From: Levilactobacillus tangyuanensis
GTDB lineage: Bacteria; Bacillota; Bacilli; Lactobacillales; Lactobacillaceae
Assembly (NCBI RefSeq): GCF_003946545.1
Contig: NZ_RHOA01000006.1
Coordinates: 1-64,000, forward strand
Direction of reading: 5' to 3'
DNA length: 64,000 nucleotides
Made by a program: the position numbers and the translations under genes
Shown here: positions 7,498 to 16,196 of the stretch, in pieces
How positions within the stretch are numbered: position 1 is the stretch's first letter
How the letters are laid out: every line of letters starts with the position of its first letter
The notes under the pieces: generated by a model
Told to the model about the DNA's origin: nothing
Seen by the model: the letters and a program-made list of their open reading frames with translations, nothing else
The model's database searches: none

Positions 7498-8773
7498 TAT
7501 GACCACCAACCAACGCGGACCGGCGCAGCATGGTGCCTCCCCGGAGAAGGCTGCTGGCCGGAATGACGGCGGTCTTACCGAAGCGATCGCGAAGTTCATC
7601 AATCACCCGGTCAAATTGGTCATTCTTAATCTGTCGTTCGGGTTGCTGGAAGAGATCCAGCTGTAAGTTCTGACTCGCACTGAGCCGCGATAACCCCACG
7701 CCAATATTTCGGACTGGTTGGCCTTCCCAATACTGCCGGAACAAACGAATCAATTCGGCGGTAATGTCGTGAGCATTATCGGTCGGATCAATCCGGTGCG
7801 TATGATGCAACCCGCCCCGACCATCATCGGCTTCGCCATCCCAAGCGAAGCCCACAAACAGGCTGACACAACCGGCCTGTTGATGATGATGCCGCATTCG
7901 CGACGTGACCTGCTGGCCAATTTCTCGCAAGACTAGCTCAATCTCAGGTTGTAGCTTATAGTCTCGTGGTAAGACTTGGGAGTTACTCCAACTCTTTTCC
8001 TTAGGCGGCCGAACATTTCCCAGCTTGGTGCGGTCGATTCCCCAGGACAGGGCAAAGAGCTGTGTCCCAATTAACCCCATTTCGTGGCGCAACTCATACG
8101 GGTTCACGTGAGCGAGATCGCCCATGCTGTGAATGCCCAATCGTTGGAGGTGCGCCGCCGTCCGATGACCAATACTCCAGACCTTTTCTAAATTGGTAAT
8201 CGGCCAGATGTGTTCCCCGAAGTCTTCATACGTTAAGCGGCCAATCAAGTCATGATCGTGCTTGGCCTGCAAATCCAACGCTAACTTGGCCTGAACCGGA
8301 TTCTCCCCGATGCCGACCGTGGTATACAGCCCCAGTTCACGCCGCACGTGAAGCTGAATTCGCCGGGCAACCTCTTCCGGTGTCTTACCAAACAAGCGCC
8401 AGGACTTGGTCATATCCAGAATCGATTCGTCAATTGAATAAGGAAACAGATCGCTATCGGTCACGTACTGCCGGAAAATCTTATTAATCGCCAGGTTCTT
8501 CTGAATATAGAGATTCATTCGTGGCGGCACCACCAAAATCCGCGGATCTCGCGGTACCTCATATTGTCGTGAAACATTACTAATCCCAAACAGTCGTTTG
8601 GCGGTGGGCGAGGCAGCCAACACCAGCCCGGTCCCGGTATTGTCCGCTTCCGACATCACGATCAAGCATGACTTCAACGGGTTAAGGCCCCGTTCAATGC
8701 TCTCAACACTAGCGTAAAACGACTTGTTATCAATCATAAAATATAAGCCGTGGGGTTCACGCGAGTAATCCAT
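7475..8773 (-). CDS. umuC: Y-family DNA polymerase (UmuC/UvrX type)
   Basis: A 432-residue translesion polymerase. The catalytic acidic residues are visible in MIDNKSFYASVES near the N-terminus and in YSIDESILDMT near residue 110. A helix-hairpin-helix segment (VWSIGHRTAAHLQRLGI) follows, then a little-finger region and a C-terminal QLDLF motif that fits a beta-clamp-binding peptide. Two ATGs are possible. The promoter predicts transcription starting at about 8797, which would leave the ATG at 8797 leaderless, whereas AAGGGAG precedes the ATG at 8773, which is chosen. A perfect LexA-type box overlaps the promoter, so DNA damage should induce it. Confidence 0.92.
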   Translation of the reverse strand: MDYSREPHGLYFMIDNKSFYASVESIERGLNPLKSCLIVMSEADNTGTGLVLAASPTAKRLFGISNVSRQYEVPRDPRILVVPPRMNLYIQKNLAINKIFRQYVTDSDLFPYSIDESILDMTKSWRLFGKTPEEVARRIQLHVRRELGLYTTVGIGENPVQAKLALDLQAKHDHDLIGRLTYEDFGEHIWPITNLEKVWSIGHRTAAHLQRLGIHSMGDLAHVNPYELRHEMGLIGTQLFALSWGIDRTKLGNVRPPKEKSWSNSQVLPRDYKLQPEIELVLREIGQQVTSRMRHHHQQAGCVSLFVGFAWDGEADDGRGGLHHTHRIDPTDNAHDITAELIRLFRQYWEGQPVRNIGVGLSRLSASQNLQLDLFQQPERQIKNDQFDRVIDELRDRFGKTAVIPASSLLRGGTMLRRSALVGGHNGGNSFD

Positions 8774-8803
8774 CGCCACCGTCTCCCTTCCATTCATGAG
8801 ATT

Positions 8804-8832
8804 ATTATACGAACGTCTGTTCGTTATTGCAA
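8804..8832 (-). promoter_or_regulatory. SigA promoter with LexA (DinR) box
   Basis: On the minus strand -35 TTGCAA (8832-8827), a 17-nt spacer, and -10 TATAAT (8809-8804). The spacer contains CGAACAGACGTTCG (8823-8810), which matches the Gram-positive LexA box CGAAC-N4-GTTCG, so bound LexA would block the polymerase directly. Confidence 0.9.
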
Positions 8833-8997
8833 GCGAACACGAGAAATTAAATCAATTTTTTATCGAATTAACTATCCCATTTTTTGCCGCCATGAGCTGA
8901 TTATCAAACCGGTCTAAAAGCCGCGTACACTTTGAACTACTTCGGTCATGAATAACGCTATATTGAATTCATTGCTACACTTGTCAATTAGTAGGAG

Positions 8998-9156
8998 ACT
9001 AAATATTTTAATAGCTTTTATGGCACCTAAGTGGTAGAATGAACTTGTGAAGTTAGCCCTAGTCAACTAGCTTCCTCAACTTTTTAAGAAGTAACCCGGG
9101 CCTGTCCGCCACTTAAACGCGGCAACGTCTGGATTGCTTCTTTTTCGTTACAATCC
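8998..9156 (+). ncRNA. Candidate transcript with tandem hairpins
   Basis: Within the long spacer 8833-9420, a -10-like TAGAAT is followed by a nested hairpin (AAGTT..CTAGT-ca-ACTAG..AACTT) ending in T5, then a second stem AAGAAGTAA / TTGCTTCTT ending in T5 at about 9150. No protein frame is evident. It may be a small RNA with attenuation or simply two terminators. Confidence 0.3.
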
Positions 9157-9259
9157 GTTATTATAACGATGTTACACTGTCTGAGTTTCGTGGTCAGTAC
9201 AACACTTTTATCACTTGATAATTTCCGACTTAAACGGTTATTTGTCCCGTTTAAAGCCT

Positions 9260-9300
9260 AAGAACCCCTCACCGGATGCGTATCCGGTGAGGGGTTCTTT
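9260..9300. terminator. Strong palindromic terminator
   Basis: AAGAACCCCTCACCGGAT pairs perfectly with ATCCGGTGAGGGGTTCTT around a 4-nt loop. It probably ends the transcript of the ABC exporter gene on the minus strand; the T-tracts on both strands are short. Confidence 0.7.
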
Positions 9301-9419
9301 GCGTTCTTGACGCTGATATTAAATTGGTTATTTGAGGTAGACCGGTCTGATCTTTTTGGTCAGATCCGATCAACGCGGATCCGCGTAACCCCACCTTGTT
9401 TCGGTATCATTCGGTTCTG

Positions 9420-9592
9420 ATTGTCAGGTGGTGCCCCTCGCGGGGCTTCTTCTTTCTGCTAATCTGGCCGAAACGTGTTCGGGCCAGCAACTGCCTCCGC
9501 TTAACCCCGGTAGGCCAGAAATCCAAGTTCGGGATTTCCACCCTACCGACGTTAATGCTCAGCAGTTACCCGCTGGCCCTCACACTCTGTGT
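9420..9592 (+). repeat. Second repeat family, copy B
   Basis: Contains GAAACGTGTTCGGGCCAGCA followed by ACTGCCTCCGC, shared with 5461-5548. Nested stems are visible: GGGCCAGC/GCTGGCCC, AACTGC/GCAGTT, CGGTAGG/CCTACCG and AGAAATCC/GGGATTTC. It lies between the stop codon of the exporter gene and its probable terminator, as copy A does for its gene. Confidence 0.55.
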
Positions 9593-11518
9593 CTACTCGT
9601 ACGACAGTGCTTCCACCGGATCCAGCTTCGAGGCTTGGCCGGCTGGCGCAAGTGCCGCTAACAGACTGATAACAATCGCAACGACAATCCCAAAGATCAT
9701 GTAGTTGCTGGTGATATCAATAATCATGTAGCCAATGCCATTTCTGGCCACGTTATTGGCCAGCACCGCCACAATTTCCGTGAAGACCAGTGCCAACAGG
9801 CTAGAGAACAATCCCAGGAAGAAGGCTTCCGACAGGAACAGGTGACGAATATCCTTACGCCGCACACCCAATGCCCGCAGAATCCCGATTTCCTTGGTCC
9901 GTTCCGAAACGCTGATGTACAGCACCACGATAATCATGATGGCCGAGACTAACAGGGAAATCCCCGCGATGGCTGCCAAGACGTAGAACGCCAATTGAAT
10001 GTAGGTGTTCAGCGTCGAAACAATCGCGCCGGCCCCCGTCAACTGGTACTGCTTCTTGCCGTTGTCGGCCTTCAAGCCCTTGATCTTATCCTGAACGCTC
10101 GTCACGTTCTTCAAAGAATCAATCATGACCGTCGCGAAGTTGGCCCGGAAGGTCAGCTTCTTACTCTTGTACATGTTGCGCACCGTTTGCAGGTTGGTCT
10201 GAAGTTGACCCGAACTGTCATCGGTAATCCCGCTAACTTTCAGGGACTTGGTCATGACGACCGGCAGATGCTGCTTGTTCATCCCCGTGACGGAGACCTT
10301 CACCTTCTGCCCAATCAGCTTGTACGGATGTTGCTTGTTGAATTTCTTGGCGAAGGCCTTAGACAAAATGACTTCGCCCGTGCCTGGCTTGTGCCCCTTC
10401 TTCACGCTCTTGGCCAACATTTGGTCGGTCGTCGTTTGGAAGATGGACGAGGTCGCCGAGGTGCCGTCCTTTTGGACCTGAATGCCTTGGCCGTAATACC
10501 CGAGTTCAACCTTCTTGACGTGGGGCAATTTCTTAATCCTGTTGACGTCGGTCTGACCAATCTCAAGCTTCTTGGCATCCTGACTGTCCGTGTTCTGGGC
10601 CACCTGAACGGCGGTTGGCTTAATCTGGGAGTAAATTTCGTGGTTGATATACCCCTTAACGCCTCGACCAAGGCCCAACATCAGGATCACACTGAAGATC
10701 CCGATGGATGCCCCGAAGATGATTAACAAGTTTCGTTTCAAATTGTAACGCATGTGCTTCAACGCCATCTTAACCATGGCCGTGAAACTCAGGTGCTTCG
10801 ATGGTAAGTCGTGGTGTTCACCAACGGGAAAGGCCGCCTTCAACCGCGTATCGTGGTCGATGATCCCGTCTTCCATGTGAACAATCCGCGTCCCGTGGTC
10901 GGCCACTTCTTGGGAGTGGGTGACACAGATGACCAGCTTGCCATCCGCCGCGATTTCATCCATCAACGCCAGGATTTCCTGGGTGTTCTGAGAATCCAGC
11001 GCCCCGGTTGGTTCGTCGGCGATGATGATGTCGGGATCAGAGGCCAACGCCCGCGCGATGGCGACCCGTTGCTTCTGCCCACCGGATAATTGGTTAGGAT
11101 GCTTGTGCATGTGTTCCGTCAGCCCCACCTTTTTCAGGAGGCTTTCGGCCCGTTCCTTCTGCTCATGCCGACTGAGGCCGGTCATTTGCAGGGAAACCAG
11201 CACGTTATCCAAAATGCTGAGGTGACTGATTAAATTAAAGTTTTGAAAAACGAAACCAATCGTCTGCCGGCGAAAGGCATCGAGTTCCTTCGCCGAAATC
11301 TGCCGAACGGACTGCCCGTTCAACAGCACGTCCCCTTCGTATTGGGCGTCCAACCCACCGATGATATTCATCAGCGTGGTCTTCCCACCACCAGATTCCC
11401 CCAAAATCGAAACAAATTCGCCCCGGTCGAATTGAAGGTCAATCCCCTTCAGAACCGGAAAGGCGGTCTTGTTCATGTAATACGTCTTGCGAATACCCCT
11501 TAACTCTAAAAAACTCAT
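9593..11518 (-). CDS. MacB-type ABC exporter, ATPase-permease fusion
   Basis: A 641-residue protein with an N-terminal ATPase of the LolD/MacB class: Walker [10 protein letters not shown] near 40, signature LSGGQKQR near 144, Walker B IIIADEP near 164, switch THS near 200. A FtsX/MacB-type permease follows: one membrane helix near 265, a large extracytoplasmic domain, then three C-terminal helices from about 520. The family exports peptides, antibiotics or lipids, or transmits mechanical signals. GGAGGAG precedes the ATG. It lies 75 nt after thiE on the same strand, but the spacer has promoter-like TTGCAC-N17-TATTGT, so it is probably separately transcribed. The substrate is unknown. Confidence 0.88.
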   Translation of the reverse strand: MSFLELRGIRKTYYMNKTAFPVLKGIDLQFDRGEFVSILGESGGGKTTLMNIIGGLDAQYEGDVLLNGQSVRQISAKELDAFRRQTIGFVFQNFNLISHLSILDNVLVSLQMTGLSRHEQKERAESLLKKVGLTEHMHKHPNQLSGGQKQRVAIARALASDPDIIIADEPTGALDSQNTQEILALMDEIAADGKLVICVTHSQEVADHGTRIVHMEDGIIDHDTRLKAAFPVGEHHDLPSKHLSFTAMVKMALKHMRYNLKRNLLIIFGASIGIFSVILMLGLGRGVKGYINHEIYSQIKPTAVQVAQNTDSQDAKKLEIGQTDVNRIKKLPHVKKVELGYYGQGIQVQKDGTSATSSIFQTTTDQMLAKSVKKGHKPGTGEVILSKAFAKKFNKQHPYKLIGQKVKVSVTGMNKQHLPVVMTKSLKVSGITDDSSGQLQTNLQTVRNMYKSKKLTFRANFATVMIDSLKNVTSVQDKIKGLKADNGKKQYQLTGAGAIVSTLNTYIQLAFYVLAAIAGISLLVSAIMIIVVLYISVSERTKEIGILRALGVRRKDIRHLFLSEAFFLGLFSSLLALVFTEIVAVLANNVARNGIGYMIIDITSNYMIFGIVVAIVISLLAALAPAGQASKLDPVEALSYE

Positions 11519-11593
11519 AGGCTGTACTCCTCCAAATAAAGTATACCGTGAACAATACCCCTTTTTAAATCGTTGTGCAATCTTTTCAATGGG

Positions 11594-12250
11594 TTATTTA
11601 GTCATAAATGCCTTACGAATCGCCTTAACGTCGCGATCGACATCGTCACTCTGGGTGAGCAAACTAATCACGGCCGCCCCAACAGCACCTGTTTGCGCAA
11701 TTGCCGGCAAGGCATCGACGGTAATCCCGCCGATGGCCACGATTGGAAAATGACTGCGCTCAACCAACATTTGCAGGCCGGTGACCCCAATCACAGGATC
11801 GGCATCAGTCTTGGAAATAGTTGGCAGAATCGGACCGCTCCCTAAGTAATCAATTCCCTTAATTTGGTTAGCGGCGCGGACCTCATCCTTCGTCGAGCAG
11901 GACAGCCCAACGAACATATTATGCCCGGCAACGCGGTCGATGACGTCCGTCACCCGCCGGTCGTCCTGGCCCACGTGAATTCCATCGGCATGTAGGGCCA
12001 ACGCCAAATCCACATCGTCGTCCACGATGAATGGCACGCTGGCGGCCCGGCATTGGGCCCGCAGATCGCGGCCGAGGTCCAATCGCTGGGCGCCGCTCAA
12101 CTTGCTGGCACCCTTGTCACGAAATTGGAAGGCCGTGATCCCGGCGGCCAAGGCGGCCGTTAACACCTGACGGAGATCGCGTCCGGGCACATCTTGACTG
12201 CCCGCAACAAAGTAAGCTCGTAGTAATCCTGGTTCAAAAGTAACTGACAT
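11594..12250 (-). CDS. thiE: Thiamine-phosphate synthase
   Basis: A 218-residue TIM-barrel enzyme that joins hydroxymethylpyrimidine diphosphate and hydroxyethylthiazole phosphate to give thiamine phosphate. Visible motifs are FQFRDKG near the N-terminus, HVGQDD in the middle, GSGPILPTISK near 130 and AIGGI near 170. The start ATG at 12250 overlaps the thiD stop by one base (TAATG) behind the excellent Shine-Dalgarno AAGGAGGTG; longer starts lie inside thiD. It is the last gene of the riboswitch-controlled salvage operon. Confidence 0.95.
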   Translation of the reverse strand: MSVTFEPGLLRAYFVAGSQDVPGRDLRQVLTAALAAGITAFQFRDKGASKLSGAQRLDLGRDLRAQCRAASVPFIVDDDVDLALALHADGIHVGQDDRRVTDVIDRVAGHNMFVGLSCSTKDEVRAANQIKGIDYLGSGPILPTISKTDADPVIGVTGLQMLVERSHFPIVAIGGITVDALPAIAQTGAVGAAVISLLTQSDDVDRDVKAIRKAFMTK

Positions 12251-13065
12251 TATTGTGCACCTCCTTGACCATAGGCCCAATGATTGAGGGGCCCGTGGCC
12301 GTGACCGACGGGAATCGTATTTTCAATCGCCGCCGTCACAAAATCCTTACTGATTCGAATCGCTGTTTCATAATCCTGGCCCTTAGCCAGTTCGGCCGTG
12401 ATACATGAGGACAAGGTGTCCCCGGTACCATGCGTCCGCACGGTATCAATGCGCGGGGCCGTGAGCCAAAATGACCGGCCGTCCGCCATCAAGACGAAGT
12501 CGCTAGCCTCATCCGGCGTGGCCTCGTGGCCCCCTTTGATCACGATGTTCTTCGCTCCCAGATCCTGCAGGGCCAGCGCCGCCTTCACCATCTCATCGGA
12601 CGATTCAATCGTCAAGCCCGTCAGCCGCTCGGCCTCCGGTAGATTTGGCGTCAGCACATCCGCCAACGGCACCAGCTCGTCTCGCACCGTGGTCACGGCG
12701 TCATCGGCCAACAGGGCCGCGCCCCCCTTGGCAATCATGACCGGGTCAACGGTCAGTGGGCCAAAGTTGTTTTCTTTTAAATTAACCACGACATCATGCA
12801 CGTGCTCAGCATCCGCCAACATTCCGGTCTTGCAGGCGCGGATGTTAAAGTCGGCTGCTAGCGACGCGAATTGTTCGTCAATCAGATGCTGCGGCACGGC
12901 CATGAAGTCCTGAACCCCCAAGGTGTTTTGGGCGGTAACCGCCACCACAACGGCGGTCCCAAAGACTTCCCGTTCCTGCATCGTCTTCAGGTCCGCCATC
13001 ACGCCGGCGCCACCGCCACTATCCGTCCCCGCAATGGTTAACGTTTCTGGAAATTCATTTGCCAT
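12250..13065 (-). CDS. thiD: Hydroxymethylpyrimidine/phosphomethylpyrimidine kinase
   Basis: A 271-residue ribokinase-like enzyme that phosphorylates HMP and HMP phosphate. It begins TIAGTDSGGGAG, carries the anion-hole/catalytic segment GTGDTLSS near 215, and KGGHE in the middle. It lies between thiM (28-nt gap) and thiE (overlap), so the three are co-translated. With no thiC or thiG in view, the operon serves salvage of thiamine precursors. Confidence 0.95.
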   Translation of the reverse strand: MANEFPETLTIAGTDSGGGAGVMADLKTMQEREVFGTAVVVAVTAQNTLGVQDFMAVPQHLIDEQFASLAADFNIRACKTGMLADAEHVHDVVVNLKENNFGPLTVDPVMIAKGGAALLADDAVTTVRDELVPLADVLTPNLPEAERLTGLTIESSDEMVKAALALQDLGAKNIVIKGGHEATPDEASDFVLMADGRSFWLTAPRIDTVRTHGTGDTLSSCITAELAKGQDYETAIRISKDFVTAAIENTIPVGHGHGPLNHWAYGQGGAQ

Positions 13066-13093
13066 GTCACATCATCCCTTCTTATAAATTTAG

Positions 13094-13882
13094 TTATTCA
13101 AACGCGGCGACCCTTTCAATATCAGCCACCGTCGTCGTTTGGAGCGCATCCAAGAGTTTGACAATAAAACTCCCAGCCGCGACATTCCGATCGGCTTCCA
13201 CCACCAGTTGACCAATGGCCGCAAAGACCAGGCAGGCCGTTTGGGCCGCCTCAAAGGCATCCGGTTCGATGGCGCAAAACGCCCCAACGATACTGGACAA
13301 CATGTCCCCGGACCCCACGTGCACCTGAAATAATGGCGTGCCGTTCATCACCTTCACCGTCCGCGTACCATCGGTAATGATGTCGGTGGGACCGGATAGG
13401 ATCACGGTACAGCTCAGTTTCTGGGCACAGGCCTGGGCAATCGCGACCAGGTCGCCGTCACCGGAACCGGCATCGATTCCCTTTGCGGCCCAGGTCACAT
13501 CGGCCAGCGCCGCAATTTCGCCGGCATTTCCGCGGATAACATCGGGGTGGAACGTCTCTAATAAATGATTGGCCACGTGCTTCCGGTAAGTCACGGCCCC
13601 CACCGCTACCGGATCGATCACCAATGGCCGGTGCTGCTCATTTGCCAGCTTACCGACCGTTTGAATCTGTTCGATTTGCCGTTCGGTAAAGGCGCCCAGG
13701 TTTAGGCAGACCGCGTTGGCAAGTCCTACCATTTCCGCCGCCTCCGCAACCTCTTCCGACATGATGGGTGACGCCCCCAAGGCGTTCAACCCGTTAGCCA
13801 CGTCCTGGACGGTAACGAAGTTGGAAATGTTAAAGACAATTGGGTTCTGGACACGTAACTCATTCAACAGTGATAACTTCAT
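13094..13882 (-). CDS. thiM: Hydroxyethylthiazole kinase
   Basis: A 262-residue ribokinase-fold enzyme that phosphorylates the thiazole moiety for thiamine salvage. Motifs include ISNFVTVQDVANGLNALGASP near the N-terminus, DPVAVGA in the middle and GSGDMLSS near 190, the catalytic loop. GGGGGC precedes the ATG. It is the first gene of the operon, but its start is about 600 nt downstream of the TPP riboswitch, because two structured repeats (Y3 and Y4) lie in the leader. Confidence 0.95.
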   Translation of the reverse strand: MKLSLLNELRVQNPIVFNISNFVTVQDVANGLNALGASPIMSEEVAEAAEMVGLANAVCLNLGAFTERQIEQIQTVGKLANEQHRPLVIDPVAVGAVTYRKHVANHLLETFHPDVIRGNAGEIAALADVTWAAKGIDAGSGDGDLVAIAQACAQKLSCTVILSGPTDIITDGTRTVKVMNGTPLFQVHVGSGDMLSSIVGAFCAIEPDAFEAAQTACLVFAAIGQLVVEADRNVAAGSFIVKLLDALQTTTVADIERVAAFE

Positions 13883-13926
13883 GATGTTGCCCCCTTATAA
13901 TTTTCCTTACTCTTTTGGTGGCCGAA

Positions 13927-14091
13927 GGCCGCCTTCCGGTTGGCCAGCTAGATGCTAGAACGCCATGGGCACGGCTTTGAGCCAAAAAACGTCTCAAAGG
14001 CCGACCTTTCTCTAAGCCGGGAATCCCGCCCAACTAAGAGAAATTTCATGGCTGAGCATCTATCTGACCGCCCTCTCGGCTAACACTGACC
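13927..14091 (-). repeat. Structured intergenic repeat Y3
   Basis: Minus-strand copy: AGCCGAGAGGGCGG at the right end and CCAACCGGAAGGCGGCC at the left, followed by a short GGCC-ttc-GGCC hairpin. Inner stem GCCATG/CATGGC; P2 TTTCTCTTAG..TTAGAGAAA; P3 CTTTGAG/CTCAAAG. Its 3' end faces the thiM start and it lies in the thiM leader in sense orientation. Confidence 0.85.
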
Positions 14092-14218
14092 CCCAAGTCT
14101 CGATTACCTGACAGACGAACAATCATAGCAATTACCATGATGGCAACTGAGTCACCCTAACCAACTTCACTCTGACGAGGGTCAATTTCCATCCTTGTAA
14201 CCCTTCCACTACTAGGTA

Positions 14219-14402
14219 AGCCGAGAGGGCGGTCCTGGAGATGCTCAGTGGTGTCGTTTAACTTAGCCGAGTGATTTTCTCGGGTTAGGTAAAGACCGAC
14301 CTTTAAGACACAGATTCTTCGTGGCTTAAAATCGTGTCCACCACGTTCCAGCGTCTCCAGGACCAACCGGCAAGGCGGCCCAGGGTGGCCGTCGGCCACC
14401 CA
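14219..14402 (+). repeat. Structured intergenic repeat Y4
   Basis: Stem TCCTGGAGATGCT (14233-14245) pairs with 14350-14362; the inner stem is GTGGTG/CACCAC, a full replacement of the GCCATG/CATGGC seen in Y3. It ends with GGGTGGCC-gtc-GGCCACCC. It is divergent to Y3 with 127 bp between their 5' ends, both inside the thiM operon leader. Confidence 0.88.
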
Positions 14403-14426
14403 AACCAGACCACCGAAGATCCAGAC

Positions 14427-14475
14427 AAAATAAAACGGACCGCCAGCTCACGAAAGTGTGAACCGGTGGCCCGTT
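14427..14475 (-). terminator. Riboswitch-controlled terminator of the thiM operon
   Basis: On the minus strand AACGGGCCACCGGTTCAC pairs imperfectly with GTGAGCTGGCGGTCCGTT and TTTTATTTTG follows. It is immediately downstream of the TPP aptamer. Confidence 0.8.
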
Positions 14476-14488
14476 ATGGGTGCCACGA

Positions 14489-14577
14489 CACGTTCCCTTC
14501 GCAAGTTTGAACTTGACAGGTTCTAAGGGATCGCTGTTAAATCAACATCTCAGCCCACGAATGGACACCCCTAGTGT
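14489..14577 (-). promoter_or_regulatory. TPP riboswitch
   Basis: The minus strand carries the conserved aptamer: CTAGGGGTGTCC, then GGGCTGAGAT, then CCCTTAGAACCTGTC, and TTGCGAAGGGAACGTG. These are the J-regions and helices that bind the pyrimidine and diphosphate of TPP. A terminator follows after about 14 nt, so high TPP should stop transcription before thiM. Confidence 0.93.
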
Positions 14578-14630
14578 TTTGGTTACTTCTAGCCTACCAG
14601 CTTTCGCTCGTGACAACAACGCTTCTTAGA

Positions 14631-15467
14631 TTATTGGGTAACTCGTTCGGCAGCTTTACCAATTGAAACCCACATCCGGTCAATCACCTTGTCCGGCAAG
14701 AACCGGTGAATGTAGAGCACTTGGCTACCCGATCCCCCATGGTAACGCGTCTTTGGCCGCCGTGATAAGGCTGCTCGATCAACTAGACGCGCAATGACCT
14801 TGGGTTCGCTGGCAAACTTTTCAACGCCTTTGAGAATGGCCGCGGCCTTGTCGGCGGATGGACTGTAAGGACCATCGGCGGATAATTCCTTCAGGTGATC
14901 GGCCGCAATCCCGGCCCATTCGGATTGAATGGCCCCGGGTTCGATAACGGCCACGTCAATGCCTAGTGGCTTCAGTTCTAGCCGGAGCGCGTCGGATAAT
15001 CCTTCCAAGGCAAACTTGGAAGCCACATACCAACTAGCCAGGGGTTGGGCAATCTTGCCATCAACGGAGGTAATGTTAATGACCCGGCCACTGTGTTGTT
15101 GCCGCATCAATGGTAAGACCGTCTTGATGAGGTCGGCGGCGCCAAATAAGTTAACGTCAAATTGGTTCTTGGCGTCTGCCAATGGCACATCTTCTAAGGC
15201 CCCCATCAGGCCGTAGCCAGCGTTGTTCACCAGGATGTCAATCCGACCTTGTTCATTCGTGATCCGGTCAACGACCGTCCGTACGCTGTCGGCGTCCGTA
15301 ATGTCTAGGCGAACCGTGGTAATCCCCAGGTCATCCAGATCATTCATCCTGTCAACCCGCCGGGCGCCAGCATAAACGGTCACGCCGTTACGATGTAAGC
15401 TCCGGGCAATCGCGTTCCCAATTCCTGATGAAGCCCCAGTTACCAATGCAACTTTTCGTTGTGTCAT
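14631..15467 (-). CDS. Short-chain dehydrogenase/reductase
   Basis: A 278-residue classical SDR. TGASSGIG near residue 10 is the cofactor loop, and the Arg-rich GARRVDR after the second strand suggests NADP(H). NNAGYG near 90 and YVASK near 155 (catalytic Tyr-Lys) are intact, with a Ser about 13 residues earlier. It is longer than simple SDRs by a C-terminal extension. CTAGGAGGT precedes the ATG. It is transcribed alone, between repeat Y5 upstream and the TPP riboswitch downstream. Substrate unknown. Confidence 0.88.
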   Translation of the reverse strand: MTQRKVALVTGASSGIGNAIARSLHRNGVTVYAGARRVDRMNDLDDLGITTVRLDITDADSVRTVVDRITNEQGRIDILVNNAGYGLMGALEDVPLADAKNQFDVNLFGAADLIKTVLPLMRQQHSGRVINITSVDGKIAQPLASWYVASKFALEGLSDALRLELKPLGIDVAVIEPGAIQSEWAGIAADHLKELSADGPYSPSADKAAAILKGVEKFASEPKVIARLVDRAALSRRPKTRYHGGSGSQVLYIHRFLPDKVIDRMWVSIGKAAERVTQ

Positions 15468-15616
15468 AAGTCCATTACCTCCTAGATAATTAGACCGAGC
15501 ATTAATCGGCCGTGGATGAAATCGCTTACCTTCATATAATAATGATGCTAAAACTTATTGGGCGCCACGTCTACTAATTAACACGATAAATCACAAAAAG
15601 TTGTGGGTTCTGTCTC

Positions 15617-15757
15617 GCCAGGGGTCAGCCCTGATGGGCCGGAACGCGGTGAACATGACTTTGAGCCAAAGAACGGTCGCAACGGTCAGTTCTGCCTAAC
15701 CGGAGAAATCCCCTCCGCTAAGGCAGTTCCACGGCTGGGCCCGGGCTGACTCCTGGC
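15617..15757 (-). repeat. Structured intergenic repeat Y5
   Basis: The outer stem GCCAGGGGTCAGCCC (15617-15631) pairs with 15743-15757 with one mismatch. P2 carries TTAG-type arms and P3 pairs TTTGAG with the opposite arm less well than in other copies. The 3' end faces the start of the SDR gene. The flanking stretches 15468-15616 and 15758-15902 hold nothing else I can support. Confidence 0.75.
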
Positions 15758-15902
15758 TGCATACTCATCGTTGACTCATCCATTAGCTAAACTGATGACG
15801 GCTTATCTAGAGCTTCGGTGGCCACCCCGTCGTTTTTCAATTGAGACGTCTGGGTAGGTCACTTCTTGATCTACACCCCATCAAACAATTCCCAATCAAA
15901 TT

Positions 15903-15967
15903 AAAACGGTCGTCACGAGTTGGAACCAGCAGGTATGACAACTAGTTCCAACTCGTGGCGACCGTTT
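15903..15967 (-). terminator. Terminator of fetA-fetB
   Basis: A stem of more than 20 bp (AAACGGTCG..GAGTTGGAAC with GTTCCAACTC..CGACCGTTT) and TTTTAATTT on the minus strand. It lies beyond repeat Y6, between Y5 and Y6. Confidence 0.75.
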
Positions 15968-16002
15968 AGACTTCTCTGTAGTTCAAGCACTAAGCCTACC
16001 TA

Positions 16003-16178
16003 AGCCGTGAGGGCGGCCAGATAGATGCTCAGCCATGAAATTTCTCTTAGGCGGGTGACCTTCCCGACTTAGAGAAAGGCCGGCCTTTGAGACCGCTCTT
16101 TGGCTCAAAGCCGTGCCCATGGCGTTCCAGCATCACTCTGGCCAACCGGCAAGGCGACAAGGGTGGCCTACGGCCACC
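16003..16178 (+). repeat. Structured intergenic repeat Y6
   Basis: A model copy. Composite stem: GGCCAGA/TCTGGCC, GATGCT/AGCATC, GCCATG/CATGGC. P2: TTTCTCTTAGGCGGG with CCCGACTTAGAGAAA (T-T and G-A mismatches). P3: CTTTGAG/CTCAAAG. GCGTTCCAGC lies 3' of the inner stem; the 3' hairpin is GGGTGGCC-tac-GGCCACC. It ends 18 nt from the fetB stop codon and precedes that operon's terminator. Confidence 0.9.
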
Positions 16179-16196
16179 AAATCCAAAGGTCAAAAT

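Noticed and set aside
9995-10726. 243-codon plus-strand frame opposite the ABC exporter
   Set aside because: It is antisense to the well-supported exporter gene, lacks a Shine-Dalgarno and recognised motifs; it follows from the codon use of the real gene.
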